A stretch of 64,000 nt of DNA, from assembly GCF_900639875.1 (NCBI RefSeq), contig NZ_CAAAIA010000004.1, positions 62,001 through 126,000 of the forward strand, written 5' to 3'. Positions within the stretch are counted from its first letter, which is position 1. Each line of letters starts with the position of its first letter. Under the pieces are notes generated by a model. It was given only the letters and a program-made list of their open reading frames with translations, searched no databases and was not told the origin of the DNA. This stretch comes from Legionella impletisoli. GTDB lineage: Bacteria; Pseudomonadota; Gammaproteobacteria; Legionellales; Legionellaceae. Positions 53,588 through 61,766 of the stretch are shown here, in pieces. The position numbers and the translations under genes are program-made.

Positions 53588-53746
53588 TTAACGTGAGTTC
53601 GACAGAAAAGTCATTTATGACTTTTGTGGCGCTAAACGAACGTTATCCCGTAAAAAAGCGAAGCTTTTTGTACAGGATCCATTAAAAATAAGCCAGTTCG
53701 ATATCAGAAAAATTTGGATTTTTCTGATATCGAACTTACGTTAATT
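53586..53746. repeat. Dispersed hairpin repeat, copy B (intact)
   Basis: About 160 bases with inverted ends (TAATTAACGTGAGTTCGA at the left; the right end reads TCGAACTTACGTTAATTA). Inside are a perfect 8-bp hairpin (53606-53625) and a perfect 19-bp stem with TTGG loop (53695-53736). It shares long blocks with copy A at 34900-35021. It fills the gap between the E1 gene and the acyl-CoA dehydrogenase, 15 bases before the latter's start. Confidence 0.88.
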
Positions 53747-53760
53747 AACTGGAAAGGAGA

Positions 53761-54921
53761 ATGTTCGTGGATGATTTACTGTTTCTTGATGAACAATTGC
53801 AAGACGATGAGCGAATGATAAGAGATAGCGTTGCGCGATTTGTTAAGAGGGACGTGATTCCTTTAATGCCCGAGGCATTTGAGCGAGCAGAATTTCCTAA
53901 AGTGCTCATTAAAAAATCCGCTGAACTTGGATTATTAGGTCTAACGTTGCCAGCAGAATATGGCGGTTCGGAAGCTTCGTATGTTGCTTATGGTTTAGTC
54001 TGTCAGGAACTTGAACGAGGCGATAGTGGTTTACGAAGCTTTGTTTCGGTACAAAGTTCACTTTGCATGTATCCTATTTTCCGCTATGGCAGTGAAGAAC
54101 AGAAAAAACGCTTTTTAAAGCCTATGGCAGAGGGTGATTTGATAGGGTGTTTTGGTTTAACCGAGCCTGACTCTGGTTCTGATCCGGCCAGTATGAGGAC
54201 CACGGCTGAAAAAGTCGATGGGGGGTGGCGATTAAATGGGGCAAAGATGTGGATTACCAACGCATCCATTGCTGATCTCGCTATTGTTTGGGCCAAGACG
54301 AGCGATGGGATCCGCGGTTTTATCGTTGAAAAAGAGTTTGATGGGTTTAAGCGGCATGAAATTAAATTAAAAATGTCTTTGCGGGCTTCTAAAACCGGTG
54401 AGCTGGTATTTGAAAATGTATTTGTACCCGATGAAAATCTTTTGCCTGGTAGTGATGGGCTTAAAGCAGCATTAAGTTGCTTAAGTCAAGCTCGATACGG
54501 TATTTGTTGGGGCGCTATGGGTGCTGCCATGGCTTGTTTTGATATTACACGCGATTATCTTTTAGAACGAAAACAATTCGATAAGCCGTTAGCTTCGTTT
54601 CAGTTAATACAAGAAGATCTAGCCGAAATGTACACCGAGATTGTCAAAGCTCAATGGATTAACTTACAAATTGGCCGATTAAAAGACCAAGGACGTGAAA
54701 CACCAACCATGATTTCATTAGCTAAAGGGAACGCTTGCAGAGAAGCATTAAACATAGCAAGAACTTGTCGGAATTTATTGGGCGGTAATGGTATTAGCCT
54801 GGAATATCATGTTATTCGACACATGCTCAATTTGGAGTCCGTGTTTACTTATGAGGGAACGGACAATGTGCATAAGTTAGTCTTAGGTCGCCATATTACG
54901 GGAATTAATGCATTTGGATAA
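53761..54921 (+). CDS. gcdH: Glutaryl-CoA dehydrogenase (acyl-CoA dehydrogenase family)
   Basis: 386-aa FAD enzyme that oxidises and decarboxylates glutaryl-CoA to crotonyl-CoA in lysine/tryptophan degradation. The catalytic glutamate lies in FTYEGTDNVH, and the substrate-binding segment DSGLRSFVSVQSSL carries the Arg and Ser typical of GcdH. The FAD segment TEPDSGSDP is present. Length is typical. AAAGGAG precedes the ATG. A strong 19-bp hairpin just upstream may separate it from the E1 gene. Confidence 0.88.
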   Translation: MFVDDLLFLDEQLQDDERMIRDSVARFVKRDVIPLMPEAFERAEFPKVLIKKSAELGLLGLTLPAEYGGSEASYVAYGLVCQELERGDSGLRSFVSVQSSLCMYPIFRYGSEEQKKRFLKPMAEGDLIGCFGLTEPDSGSDPASMRTTAEKVDGGWRLNGAKMWITNASIADLAIVWAKTSDGIRGFIVEKEFDGFKRHEIKLKMSLRASKTGELVFENVFVPDENLLPGSDGLKAALSCLSQARYGICWGAMGAAMACFDITRDYLLERKQFDKPLASFQLIQEDLAEMYTEIVKAQWINLQIGRLKDQGRETPTMISLAKGNACREALNIARTCRNLLGGNGISLEYHVIRHMLNLESVFTYEGTDNVHKLVLGRHITGINAFG

Positions 54922-54939
54922 ATTTTATCTTAAATTCTC

Positions 54940-54967
54940 TTGCATTTTTGAAAATGTGACATATAGT
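54940..54967 (+). promoter_or_regulatory. Promoter candidate for the 81-aa protein gene
   Basis: TTGCAT (54940-54945) and TATAGT (54962-54967), 16 bases apart, follow the gcdH stop. The leader to the ATG at 55105 would be about 130 bases. Confidence 0.5.
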
Positions 54968-55104
54968 TAAAACCATGTCCCGATAGCAGACCTCGTTCTA
55001 GTTTTCGAATGGTATTTCTCGGGGGATTAATCACCATTCAACACGACAAGGATTGGACTGCTGATTTGGACAACCAAATAGAATAATTACATGGAGAAGT
55101 GAAG

Positions 55105-55350
55105 ATGAAACAATGGAACAGTGTTATATTCCTCAAAACAAAAGGTTCTTGGACAGATACTGAGAACGTAGCCAAATGGCCTGGTGTGAACCAAATCTGG
55201 TCAACTTCGGGTGATTGGGACTGGTGCATCAAATTAGATAAAGATCATTCAACTCCAGAAAAAACCGAAGAATTCGTATCTAAACTTCGCCAAGCCGATT
55301 GGGTTGCAAACACTGAAAGCAGCTGGTGGAGAGAGGTTTACAGCAAATAA
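55105..55350 (+). CDS. Small conserved-looking protein, 81 aa
   Basis: An 81-aa soluble protein with many Trp residues. The order strand (WNSVIFLKTKG), helix (TENVAKWPGV), strand (NQIWSTSGDWDWCIKL), helix (PEKTEEFVSKLRQ), strand is the pattern of a dimeric alpha/beta barrel, like the ligand-binding half of Lrp/AsnC regulators without the DNA-binding domain. A GTG at 55099 is the frame's other start; GGAGAAG favours ATG 55105. It has its own promoter and terminator. Function unknown. Confidence 0.75.
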   Translation: MKQWNSVIFLKTKGSWTDTENVAKWPGVNQIWSTSGDWDWCIKLDKDHSTPEKTEEFVSKLRQADWVANTESSWWREVYSK

Positions 55351-55364
55351 TAACCATTTACTGA

Positions 55365-55387
55365 GGGCTTGGCTATCCAGGCCCTTT
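55365..55387 (+). terminator. Terminator after the 81-aa protein
   Basis: GGGCTTGG (55365-55372) and CCAGGCCC (55377-55384) form an 8-bp stem (one G-U pair) with CTAT loop, followed by TTT. It lies 14 bases after the stop codon. Confidence 0.75.
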
Positions 55388-55458
55388 CCTACCCTTAATT
55401 TTCCCTAAAACCGTCATTGACTATACTTAAAGAGTTTAAACTAAAAGTGGAGCAACTG

Positions 55459-55770
55459 ATGGTAAAACTTACTCCCGAACCAGATACAGAGTTAACTCCT
55501 GAAGAAAAATTATTAGAAGATTTGAAGCAAGAAGGCTCTTCCAATGACTTGCTGCATAATTCGTTTATTAGTTCTGATGAAGTAGATTCGCTAGAGGATG
55601 GTGTTCCTGGTTATGAGACCACAGGAGAAGAAGTTCTAGTGGGTGAAGGCATTCCAGGATTTGAAACCACTGGCGAAGTGAGGCCAATGGATGAGACAGA
55701 AAACCAACTGGAAGAAGAACATTTTGAAGAAGAAAGCTCTGAGGAAGAAAGCAACATTCCTAGACCATAA
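55459..55770 (+). CDS. Acidic repeat protein, 103 aa
   Basis: A very acidic (Glu/Asp-rich), probably disordered protein with two near-identical motifs, GVPGYETTGEEV (48-59) and GIPGFETTGEV (64-74). The last 25 residues are almost all Glu, Ser and Asn. The frame extends upstream to a TTG at 55417, but TGGAG at 55449-55453 lies 5 bases before ATG 55459. No signal peptide. I do not recognise a family. Short repeats of this kind could be binding peptides for a partner, which is a guess. Confidence 0.55.
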   Translation: MVKLTPEPDTELTPEEKLLEDLKQEGSSNDLLHNSFISSDEVDSLEDGVPGYETTGEEVLVGEGIPGFETTGEVRPMDETENQLEEEHFEEESSEEESNIPRP

Positions 55771-55783
55771 TCCTCAATTGAGA

Positions 55784-55812
55784 TTGTGTTCTAACCTCAA
55801 ACTTGCTATTAT
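55784..55812 (+). promoter_or_regulatory. Promoter of tRNA-Pro
   Basis: TTGTGT (55784-55789) and TATTAT (55807-55812) are 17 bases apart, ending 10 bases before the tRNA. The spacing is ideal for a short-leader stable RNA. Confidence 0.6.
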
Positions 55813-55822
55813 TCGCTCCAAT

Positions 55823-55899
55823 CGGGGCGTGGCGCAGCTTGGTAGCGTACTAGCATGGGGCGCTAGGGGTCGCAGGTTCAAATCCTGCCGTCCCGACCA
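55823..55899 (+). tRNA. tRNA-Pro (anticodon GGG)
   Basis: A 77-base cloverleaf. The 7-bp acceptor stem pairs CGGGGCG (55823-55829) with CGTCCCG (55889-55895), including one G-T pair. The anticodon stem CTAGC/GCTAG encloses the loop ATGGGGC, giving anticodon GGG. The T arm GCAGG-TTCAAAT-CCTGC is intact, and CCA is encoded (55897-55899). A 74-codon frame running across it is spurious. Confidence 0.96.
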
Positions 55900-56394
55900 G
55901 TTAAAACCTTTATAAATCAACAAATTATCTTTTTATATTTAATCCAAATTTGGGTCTTTCGGGTCTTTCCCATTTGCCTGAATCTTCAGCTTAATTGGTG
56001 TAGTCCGAGCCTTTATGATTCGGGACTGCCTCTATATACTTTCCCGTTTTGATATACTCAAAATCTTTCTTAAGTTTAATCTATTTTGACAAATTATTTT
56101 GCGGTGCTTCTCATAAGAAATGCTGAAAGTGTGCTGATGGTATTACGAATAGGAATAATTTTTAGCAAGGGAGGCTTGACTTCTCAGAGTATTATTCATA
56201 ATTCCTTGGCGATGAGTGTAATTTTTTAGTGAAGTTATGTTCAGCAAGTAATAATTAGCATATTCTTTAGGACAATTGTTTGCTCTCGTTTCGAATTCCT
56301 AAGGGTTTACCTTTATTTTGAAATGGATGGTATATCAAATCTACGGACGTTGTATGTTGAAATAAATTTTTTTAAAAAAAATTATAGGGATATC
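55900..56394. other. Gene-free stretch after tRNA-Pro
   Basis: Nearly 500 AT-rich bases. A 9-bp direct repeat GGGTCTTTC occurs twice in tandem (55952-55969). AGTCC and GGACT form a weak inverted repeat about 80 bases further on. I find no integrase, no copy of the tRNA 3' end and no convincing gene. It marks the change from housekeeping to accessory-looking genes. Confidence 0.5.
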
Positions 56395-57180
56395 ATGATA
56401 TTGCGTCTTTTTTGGCTAATTATTTTATTAGGGATTCATCTTAATGGGTATGCGAATGTATCTACAATCAATGAATCTACCTTACAAGGGAAATGGTATT
56501 TAAGTCCTAGTTTAGGTGCTTCTATTTTGAATGTCACCAAAGAGCATTCTCTTTCTACAGGCGAGGGATGGCCTAATGATCTTTATACCAATCACAAAAT
56601 AGCTACGGCTCCCCTCGTTGCAATTTCTGGAGGATATTCTTGGTCAACCCTTCAAACGTTTCTTCCTTTTTTGATGATGGGTCTAAGTTATACTTATTAC
56701 GCTCCTGCGACGGTTAAAGGAACGATTACACAATACTCCTTGCCGCAGTTTGAAAATTATAACTATCAGTATAAAGTTGAGCGTCAAACGGTATTCGCTC
56801 TATTCAAAGCAAGTTTATTTCACTATCGTCATGTTATGCCTTACTTGTCTCTAGGAGTTGGTCAAACATTTAATTCCATCAGCCGTTATAATGAGTCGCC
56901 CATCTCTTCAAGTATTGTTCCGCGATTATCTCCTTTTTTTCAAAACAATAGAAATGCTCAGCTTAGTTATATCCTGAATGCAGGAATTGATTTTGTGAAA
57001 AATCAACATACATGGTTTGGATTAGAATATCACTACGGCTATTTTGGTCATGCCCAATCTGGTTTTGGTATGAATGGTTATAGTTCAGACTATTTGAAAA
57101 CGAAGTTAACAGATAATGCCCTCGCGGTTAGTATAACTTATTTTTTTAACGGCAAGTCCACAGGAGAACGCACGAAATGA
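56395..57180 (+). CDS. Outer-membrane beta-barrel-like protein
   Basis: 261-aa exported protein. A signal peptide (about 1-20, ending GYA) is followed by alternating strands with many aromatic residues and a final strand ending in ITYFF, the pattern of a small 8-stranded OmpA/OmpW-like barrel. Segments such as WYLSPSLGASIL and MPYLSLGVGQTF fit surface-barrel repeats. The frame opens at 56323, but AGGG before ATG 56395 and the signal peptide there decide the start. It overlaps the GH17-like gene by 4 bases (ATGA), so the two are co-translated. Confidence 0.7.
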   Translation: MILRLFWLIILLGIHLNGYANVSTINESTLQGKWYLSPSLGASILNVTKEHSLSTGEGWPNDLYTNHKIATAPLVAISGGYSWSTLQTFLPFLMMGLSYTYYAPATVKGTITQYSLPQFENYNYQYKVERQTVFALFKASLFHYRHVMPYLSLGVGQTFNSISRYNESPISSSIVPRLSPFFQNNRNAQLSYILNAGIDFVKNQHTWFGLEYHYGYFGHAQSGFGMNGYSSDYLKTKLTDNALAVSITYFFNGKSTGERTK

Positions 57181-58985
57181 AGCGCATTATTGTTTGTTTT
57201 ATAGCGTGCTTTTGTGGCTTGATTCAGACTGGATTAGCAGGATCTCCCTTAGAGTTAGGAGTTAATCCGATTTATCCTAGGCTGACATCAAACACCTCGA
57301 TTCCATCCATGACCTCTCTTGGTGGGGTATATTTAGTCACGTACACCGTCACCTCCAATTTACCTTTTACCATGCCAAATGGCTTTAATAATTCATACGC
57401 TGTCTCAGCCCCATATGATGAGTTTACAATCACGGACAATTGCCAAGGATTACTCTTAGCCCCTGGACAATCCTGTGAGATTTCAATTGGTTTAAATGCA
57501 CAGACCACCGGTCAGAAATCTGCCACCGTCTTGTTAACTTTTGGAAAAAATACGGTTCCAATTTCAATTTTGACAGTAACGAGCTCGGCTCTTTTGAATC
57601 GTAATTGGGTAGGATTAATCGGAATTGATTATCAGCCTAATCATTATCCACAAGGAAATGCATTCAATGGTCATGATGTTTTTTATGCTGGAACGATTAA
57701 TAATAGCCCCATTACGAATGTCTACGCCGAACTATCTCAACTTAAAGCGGCAGGTTTTACAACGGTTAGAAGCTATCAAACCGTAGAATACTCCTGGATT
57801 GATATAATCAACCAAGCCAATGCCTTGAATATGAAGGTAGTTTATGAAGCCGTCATTCCCCAGAATGGAAATCAAGCCAATATTACGGCGGCTGTAAATT
57901 TACTAAATCATGTTATTGACACCGTTGGGGTATCCACCTTTAAAAATACCGTGACACTCGTATTTGCTGGACATGAAAACTACAGCAATTCGGATATCAA
58001 CTACTTAACCTCTGCCGTATCCCAATTGATTTCCGCTTTAAAAGCAAAAGGAATCACCAATGTAGAGGTGGGATCAGCGCTCGTGAGTGGCGATCTAGTT
58101 ACCCCAAGCCCTGCAATTGCAGCAGATATGACCGCATTAGGAAATAGCTACTCGGCAGGGGCACCCTGGGCTTTTGATCCCTATCCCTTTCAATGGGGAG
58201 TGACTCCACCAAATCAAGCTGTTTCAAACCCGACTCTTATCAATTCAATTGCTTGGGATTATGCAAAAGTTAATAGCCAGGCTTTTTTTCAGGCCGACAA
58301 AAAAACGATTTTGATGGCAGAAACGGGTTGGGCAACGAGTGGAGTAGGTACCTATGCGGGATATTTTTGCGCAACTTCTATGTCTAACCCTTGTCAGCCT
58401 AGTGTTGCAAACGCTGGAACGTATCTTACAGCACTTTATGCTTATGTGAAAAACACAGGGAATAACAGTGGTGCTTTAGTGTTTGAAGCTTATGATGAGC
58501 CCGCCAAAGATCCAGTCAACGTAGATAATGCTGAAAATTTTTATGGAGTTTTTGATACGAATTGTGGCCTAAAGGATGTTTCTTTACTTCCTAATACTAG
58601 TTTTGCCATTGCTTCAAATCCTGCTTGCAAAGGATTTATTAATGCAGCGTTGTTATCTGTAGTCGGTGGCTCGGTTATAAATCAACCCCAATTTTCTGTG
58701 CAAATAACGCAAACAAATCCTGGCAGCATGGCTGATGCAAACATGACAGTTCCTGTAGCTACTATGAATAGAACCGATGCAAATATTAATCCTTGGCCAT
58801 ATTTTCTTGTATTCAATCAGGCGGTGGTGAGTATGACAGGGACAGGAACTGGCAATACATGTAACGTAACGGTAAGTGTTGCAGGAGGTGTTATTACAGG
58901 ATTCTCTGCGGTCTCGTGTACAGGCGCCAATGTTGTGAATTGTAATGTTGGGGATTCAGCTTGTTTTCTTCCTGCTAATTTTTAG
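57177..58985 (+). CDS. Secreted GH17-like beta-1,3-glucanase
   Basis: 602-aa exported protein. A signal peptide (1-21) precedes an Ig-like/anchor domain (about 24-138, with one Cys pair, Cys89 and Cys100) and a TIM-barrel domain (about 142-480) resembling glycoside hydrolase family 17. Candidate catalytic residues are Glu267 (FAGHEN, acid/base) and Glu382 (MAETGWATSG, nucleophile). The last ~120 residues are a Thr/Asn/Gly-rich domain with several Cys. GH17 enzymes cut beta-1,3-glucans, mainly in plants and fungi. Activity is inferred from motifs. Coupled to the barrel protein upstream. Confidence 0.75.
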   Translation: MKRIIVCFIACFCGLIQTGLAGSPLELGVNPIYPRLTSNTSIPSMTSLGGVYLVTYTVTSNLPFTMPNGFNNSYAVSAPYDEFTITDNCQGLLLAPGQSCEISIGLNAQTTGQKSATVLLTFGKNTVPISILTVTSSALLNRNWVGLIGIDYQPNHYPQGNAFNGHDVFYAGTINNSPITNVYAELSQLKAAGFTTVRSYQTVEYSWIDIINQANALNMKVVYEAVIPQNGNQANITAAVNLLNHVIDTVGVSTFKNTVTLVFAGHENYSNSDINYLTSAVSQLISALKAKGITNVEVGSALVSGDLVTPSPAIAADMTALGNSYSAGAPWAFDPYPFQWGVTPPNQAVSNPTLINSIAWDYAKVNSQAFFQADKKTILMAETGWATSGVGTYAGYFCATSMSNPCQPSVANAGTYLTALYAYVKNTGNNSGALVFEAYDEPAKDPVNVDNAENFYGVFDTNCGLKDVSLLPNTSFAIASNPACKGFINAALLSVVGGSVINQPQFSVQITQTNPGSMADANMTVPVATMNRTDANINPWPYFLVFNQAVVSMTGTGTGNTCNVTVSVAGGVITGFSAVSCTGANVVNCNVGDSACFLPANF

Positions 58986-59037
58986 AACAAAAAATCAAAT
59001 CTCTACGGGCGTCATTAAGCGATAAAGGAGTTTAAAT

Positions 59038-59085
59038 ATGACATTTAAGCTCAATTTTTCCATAATGGATTTGTATACACCTTAG
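59038..59085 (+). other. 15-codon leader-like open frame
   Basis: ATG at 59038 with a perfect AAAGGAG 7 bases upstream opens a frame of 15 codons (MTFKLNFSIMDLYTP) that ends 24 bases before the racemase gene. The start codon lies within an inverted repeat TTAAAT-ATGAC-ATTTAA. It could be a leader peptide, a translation-coupling device or a remnant of a lost gene. Confidence 0.35.
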
Positions 59086-59109
59086 TGGACAAACGAACAG
59101 GGAGGTTAG

Positions 59110-60348
59110 ATGAGTCACGCCAAAAAAATACTTCTAGGGCTATGTATTTGCATCATTGTATGTACTTTTTTATATACCTATCTTCATTCTCAAACATCCC
59201 ACTCAGCGTATTCTCCCACGAGCTTATTCATCGATGATGAAACGTTTTTTTCTAACTTAGAAATCATAAAAAACTGGCTGCCTCCCGGTGTAAAATTGCT
59301 CGCTGTGATGAAGTCAGATGCTTATGGTTATGGAATTGCAAACCTAGTTAAAGCGGTTCGTAAAGCGAATATTGAGTATTTTGGTATAGTCGATAACAAG
59401 GATATTTTGGCTTTAAGACAAGGAGGCATTCTAGGCCAGTTTGTTCGATTGCGCCAAGCAACGATTCAGGAAGTAGAAGATGTGTTGCAGCATCCGGATT
59501 TTTATGGAAAACCCCAAGAAATGATTGGTAACCTAGAATTAGCCAAAGCCATGAATAAAATTGCTATTAAATATCATCAGATAATTCCCTTTCATCTTAA
59601 TTTAAACGCAGCTCATATGGGTCGTAATGGCATTGACTTATCGACTGAAGAAGGTAAAGCAGACGTCAGAAACATATTAAAGCTTAGCAATCTAAAAATA
59701 GTTGGGATTATGTCTCATTTTCCCGATCTCGAAAATCCAGATTTAACTGGAAGTAAAATGGCATTGGAAACCTTTAAAGATCAGGCTAATTGGGTTATCA
59801 ACGAAGGGCAATTAAATCGAGATGATCTTATACTCCATATGGCATCTAGCTTAGGGGCTTTGAAAATTCCTGAGTCACATTTTGATATGGTAAGAATTGG
59901 AGCGATGCTTTATGGAGAGCATACCGAGATTGGCGCCCCAAAGGCACTAAACCCTATTATCAAACTTAAAACACACGTTTCTGCAAAAATGAAATATGTA
60001 AAAGGAGAAAGTGTCGGATATGGTCGAAACGTTATCTTAGAGCGGGATTCTATTTTAGCCAATATTCCCTTGGGTAAAGTTAATGGTGTTCCTTTTAATT
60101 TAAAGCAAGTCTTAATCAAAGGATTACGCTTTAATTGCGTGGGGGCTATGTCCATGAATACAACAATGATTGATATTACAGACCATGCCGATGACATTCA
60201 TATAAACGACGAAGTAGTGATTGTAGGGAGGCAGTGTGGGCTTTTAGGGGAGGATGAAATTACTCCTTTAGAAATAAGAAAACTTGCCGGCATGAATAAT
60301 TTTGTGATGAATAATTATTTTATTGCATTATTAAATAGCGCTAAGTAA
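59110..60348 (+). CDS. Periplasmic alanine/broad-specificity amino-acid racemase
   Basis: 412-aa fold-type III PLP racemase. The PLP lysine is Lys68 (VMKSDAYGYG) and the second catalytic residue Tyr304 (SVGYGRN). An N-terminal hydrophobic segment (about residues 6-25) suggests export or membrane anchoring, unlike cytoplasmic Alr. Such periplasmic enzymes (Bsr/BsrV type in Vibrio and Pseudomonas) make non-canonical D-amino acids that act on peptidoglycan. The long acidic C-terminus resembles the Alr C-terminal beta domain. GGGAGG precedes the ATG. Substrate range cannot be told. Confidence 0.82.
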   Translation: MSHAKKILLGLCICIIVCTFLYTYLHSQTSHSAYSPTSLFIDDETFFSNLEIIKNWLPPGVKLLAVMKSDAYGYGIANLVKAVRKANIEYFGIVDNKDILALRQGGILGQFVRLRQATIQEVEDVLQHPDFYGKPQEMIGNLELAKAMNKIAIKYHQIIPFHLNLNAAHMGRNGIDLSTEEGKADVRNILKLSNLKIVGIMSHFPDLENPDLTGSKMALETFKDQANWVINEGQLNRDDLILHMASSLGALKIPESHFDMVRIGAMLYGEHTEIGAPKALNPIIKLKTHVSAKMKYVKGESVGYGRNVILERDSILANIPLGKVNGVPFNLKQVLIKGLRFNCVGAMSMNTTMIDITDHADDIHINDEVVIVGRQCGLLGEDEITPLEIRKLAGMNNFVMNNYFIALLNSAK

Positions 60349-60519
60349 TTCACAGATTTTTTAAATGTTTTAAAAAAATCAATTTAGTAAAAACAAAAGT
60401 TGTTTCGCTCTAATTTCATTTACTTATTTGAGTAAATATTGTACACTTAGTATTAGTGGTACATGTGAAGGTACCAATACTCGAGTCCTTAAAGGATGTT
60501 ATAACATGGAGGTTTTATC

Positions 60520-60840
60520 ATGAAAGCTTTAATTCTAAGTTTAGTAAGTTGTTCTTTTTTTATAGCAAGTTTTTCAGCTTCTGCAGATAGCCTAATAACC
60601 ATTACAGGAGAACCGATTTCTATACACCAGGAAGGTGATGTTTATGTTCCTGCTACTACTGTGGTTGCCGAAAAAGATTATTACTATTTTACTGTAGATG
60701 GAGCTAAAAGGGTTTGTTACCATGAAGTTCAACCAAACCTTGCGGATCTCACTGTACACCCCTTCCAAGTACGTCTTGGAGGCGATGTAGTTACATTGCA
60801 GTGCTATGACTACAGTCCACAATATTTTGTCGTTCATTAA
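60520..60840 (+). CDS. Small secreted protein, 106 aa
   Basis: A signal peptide (1-22, ending ASA) precedes a mature part of about 84 residues with two Cys (69 and 95) that could form a disulfide. There is no recognised domain. GGAGG lies 6 bases before the ATG. The 170-base leader includes TTGAGT (60428-60433) and TATTAG (60451-60456) spaced by 17, a plausible promoter. It ends in a strong terminator, so it is a single-gene unit. Confidence 0.75.
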   Translation: MKALILSLVSCSFFIASFSASADSLITITGEPISIHQEGDVYVPATTVVAEKDYYYFTVDGAKRVCYHEVQPNLADLTVHPFQVRLGGDVVTLQCYDYSPQYFVVH

Positions 60841-60863
60841 TTTAACGTTAACTTATAAGAACT

Positions 60864-60915
60864 GAAACCTGTCGAAACCCTTGCTCTCACAAAGAGTGGT
60901 GCGATAGGTTTCTTT
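60864..60915 (+). terminator. Terminator after the small secreted protein
   Basis: GAAACCTGTCG (60864-60874) and CGATAGGTTTC (60902-60912) form an 11-bp stem with one G-U pair, enclosing a second small hairpin (CTCT/AGAG), followed by TTTAT. Confidence 0.7.
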
Positions 60916-60954
60916 ATGGGCTAAATTATTTTTTAAATCGATTAAGTTTGATTC

Positions 60955-61752
60955 ATGAACCAAGAACCCTTTAAACAGCTTACCCAATTTGGAAAGAATG
61001 CGCTTTCTGATTCACATAATCAATTAAAACAAGTTTTAAATACTCTTGAACAAGACACGACGTCTGATGCAATGCAAGTTTTAACCCTGCTATTGCAATA
61101 TCGCCTCGATACCCAAGATGCCCTAATTGCTTTAATCCACTTAGATAATAGCGTGCTACATAGTTTAGGAATTGATGCACATCATTCAAGTGCGGTTAAT
61201 TTGGAGAGGATACGTTTTGCTCTAGGACAAGATGATCTAAACTCGGTCTTAAAGGTGTTATGTCAATTGGTGGAGAAATTATTGAGCGCTGCAGATCGTT
61301 CAAATAAAAATCGCTCCTCCAAAGCGTTTCAATATCAATCGAATTCTAAACATAGTGGGATAACAAAGTCGTTGAATGCGGCTTTATCTTCACAAAAGCA
61401 ATTCATTGCTGCAATGAATGATTTGCAGCATGCCCTGATTAAATTGACAAAACACGCTGCAATTGGCCCTCTGCTGGACCATGTGAGTGCTCTAAGAGGG
61501 CCAATTTCTCAATTTTATCAAGCTTTACAACACGGTCTTGGTTTATCACAAGAAATCTATAAAAAGATCAATAACATCTTAATGATAGATAAATCATTAC
61601 GTTTGGCTTTACAACAAATTGAAGCCGTAAGCCTATCAAATCAGCCTTTGCATCAAAACCAAAGGTTATTTAAATTATCCAAGCCATTCTCATCTGAACA
61701 ATTGGAGCAACGTGCAGAGAGAAAGCGGATGGGTCATTTTTTTAGATATTAG
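60955..61752 (+). CDS. Helical protein of unknown function, 265 aa
   Basis: A soluble, almost entirely alpha-helical protein rich in Leu, Gln and Ser, with a charged, flexible Ser/Asn/Lys segment at about 115-140 and a basic C-terminus (EQRAERKRMGHFF). No signal peptide, no membrane segment and no known motif. The start at 60955 has only a weak ribosome site. The next gene begins 14 bases later, so they may share a transcript. Confidence 0.6.
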   Translation: MNQEPFKQLTQFGKNALSDSHNQLKQVLNTLEQDTTSDAMQVLTLLLQYRLDTQDALIALIHLDNSVLHSLGIDAHHSSAVNLERIRFALGQDDLNSVLKVLCQLVEKLLSAADRSNKNRSSKAFQYQSNSKHSGITKSLNAALSSQKQFIAAMNDLQHALIKLTKHAAIGPLLDHVSALRGPISQFYQALQHGLGLSQEIYKKINNILMIDKSLRLALQQIEAVSLSNQPLHQNQRLFKLSKPFSSEQLEQRAERKRMGHFFRY

Positions 61753-61766
61753 AGACATCAGCGATT

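Noticed and set aside
55691-55915. 74-codon frame across tRNA-Pro
   Set aside because: It runs through the whole tRNA in the shifted frame of the acidic protein gene; the tRNA cloverleaf explains the sequence.
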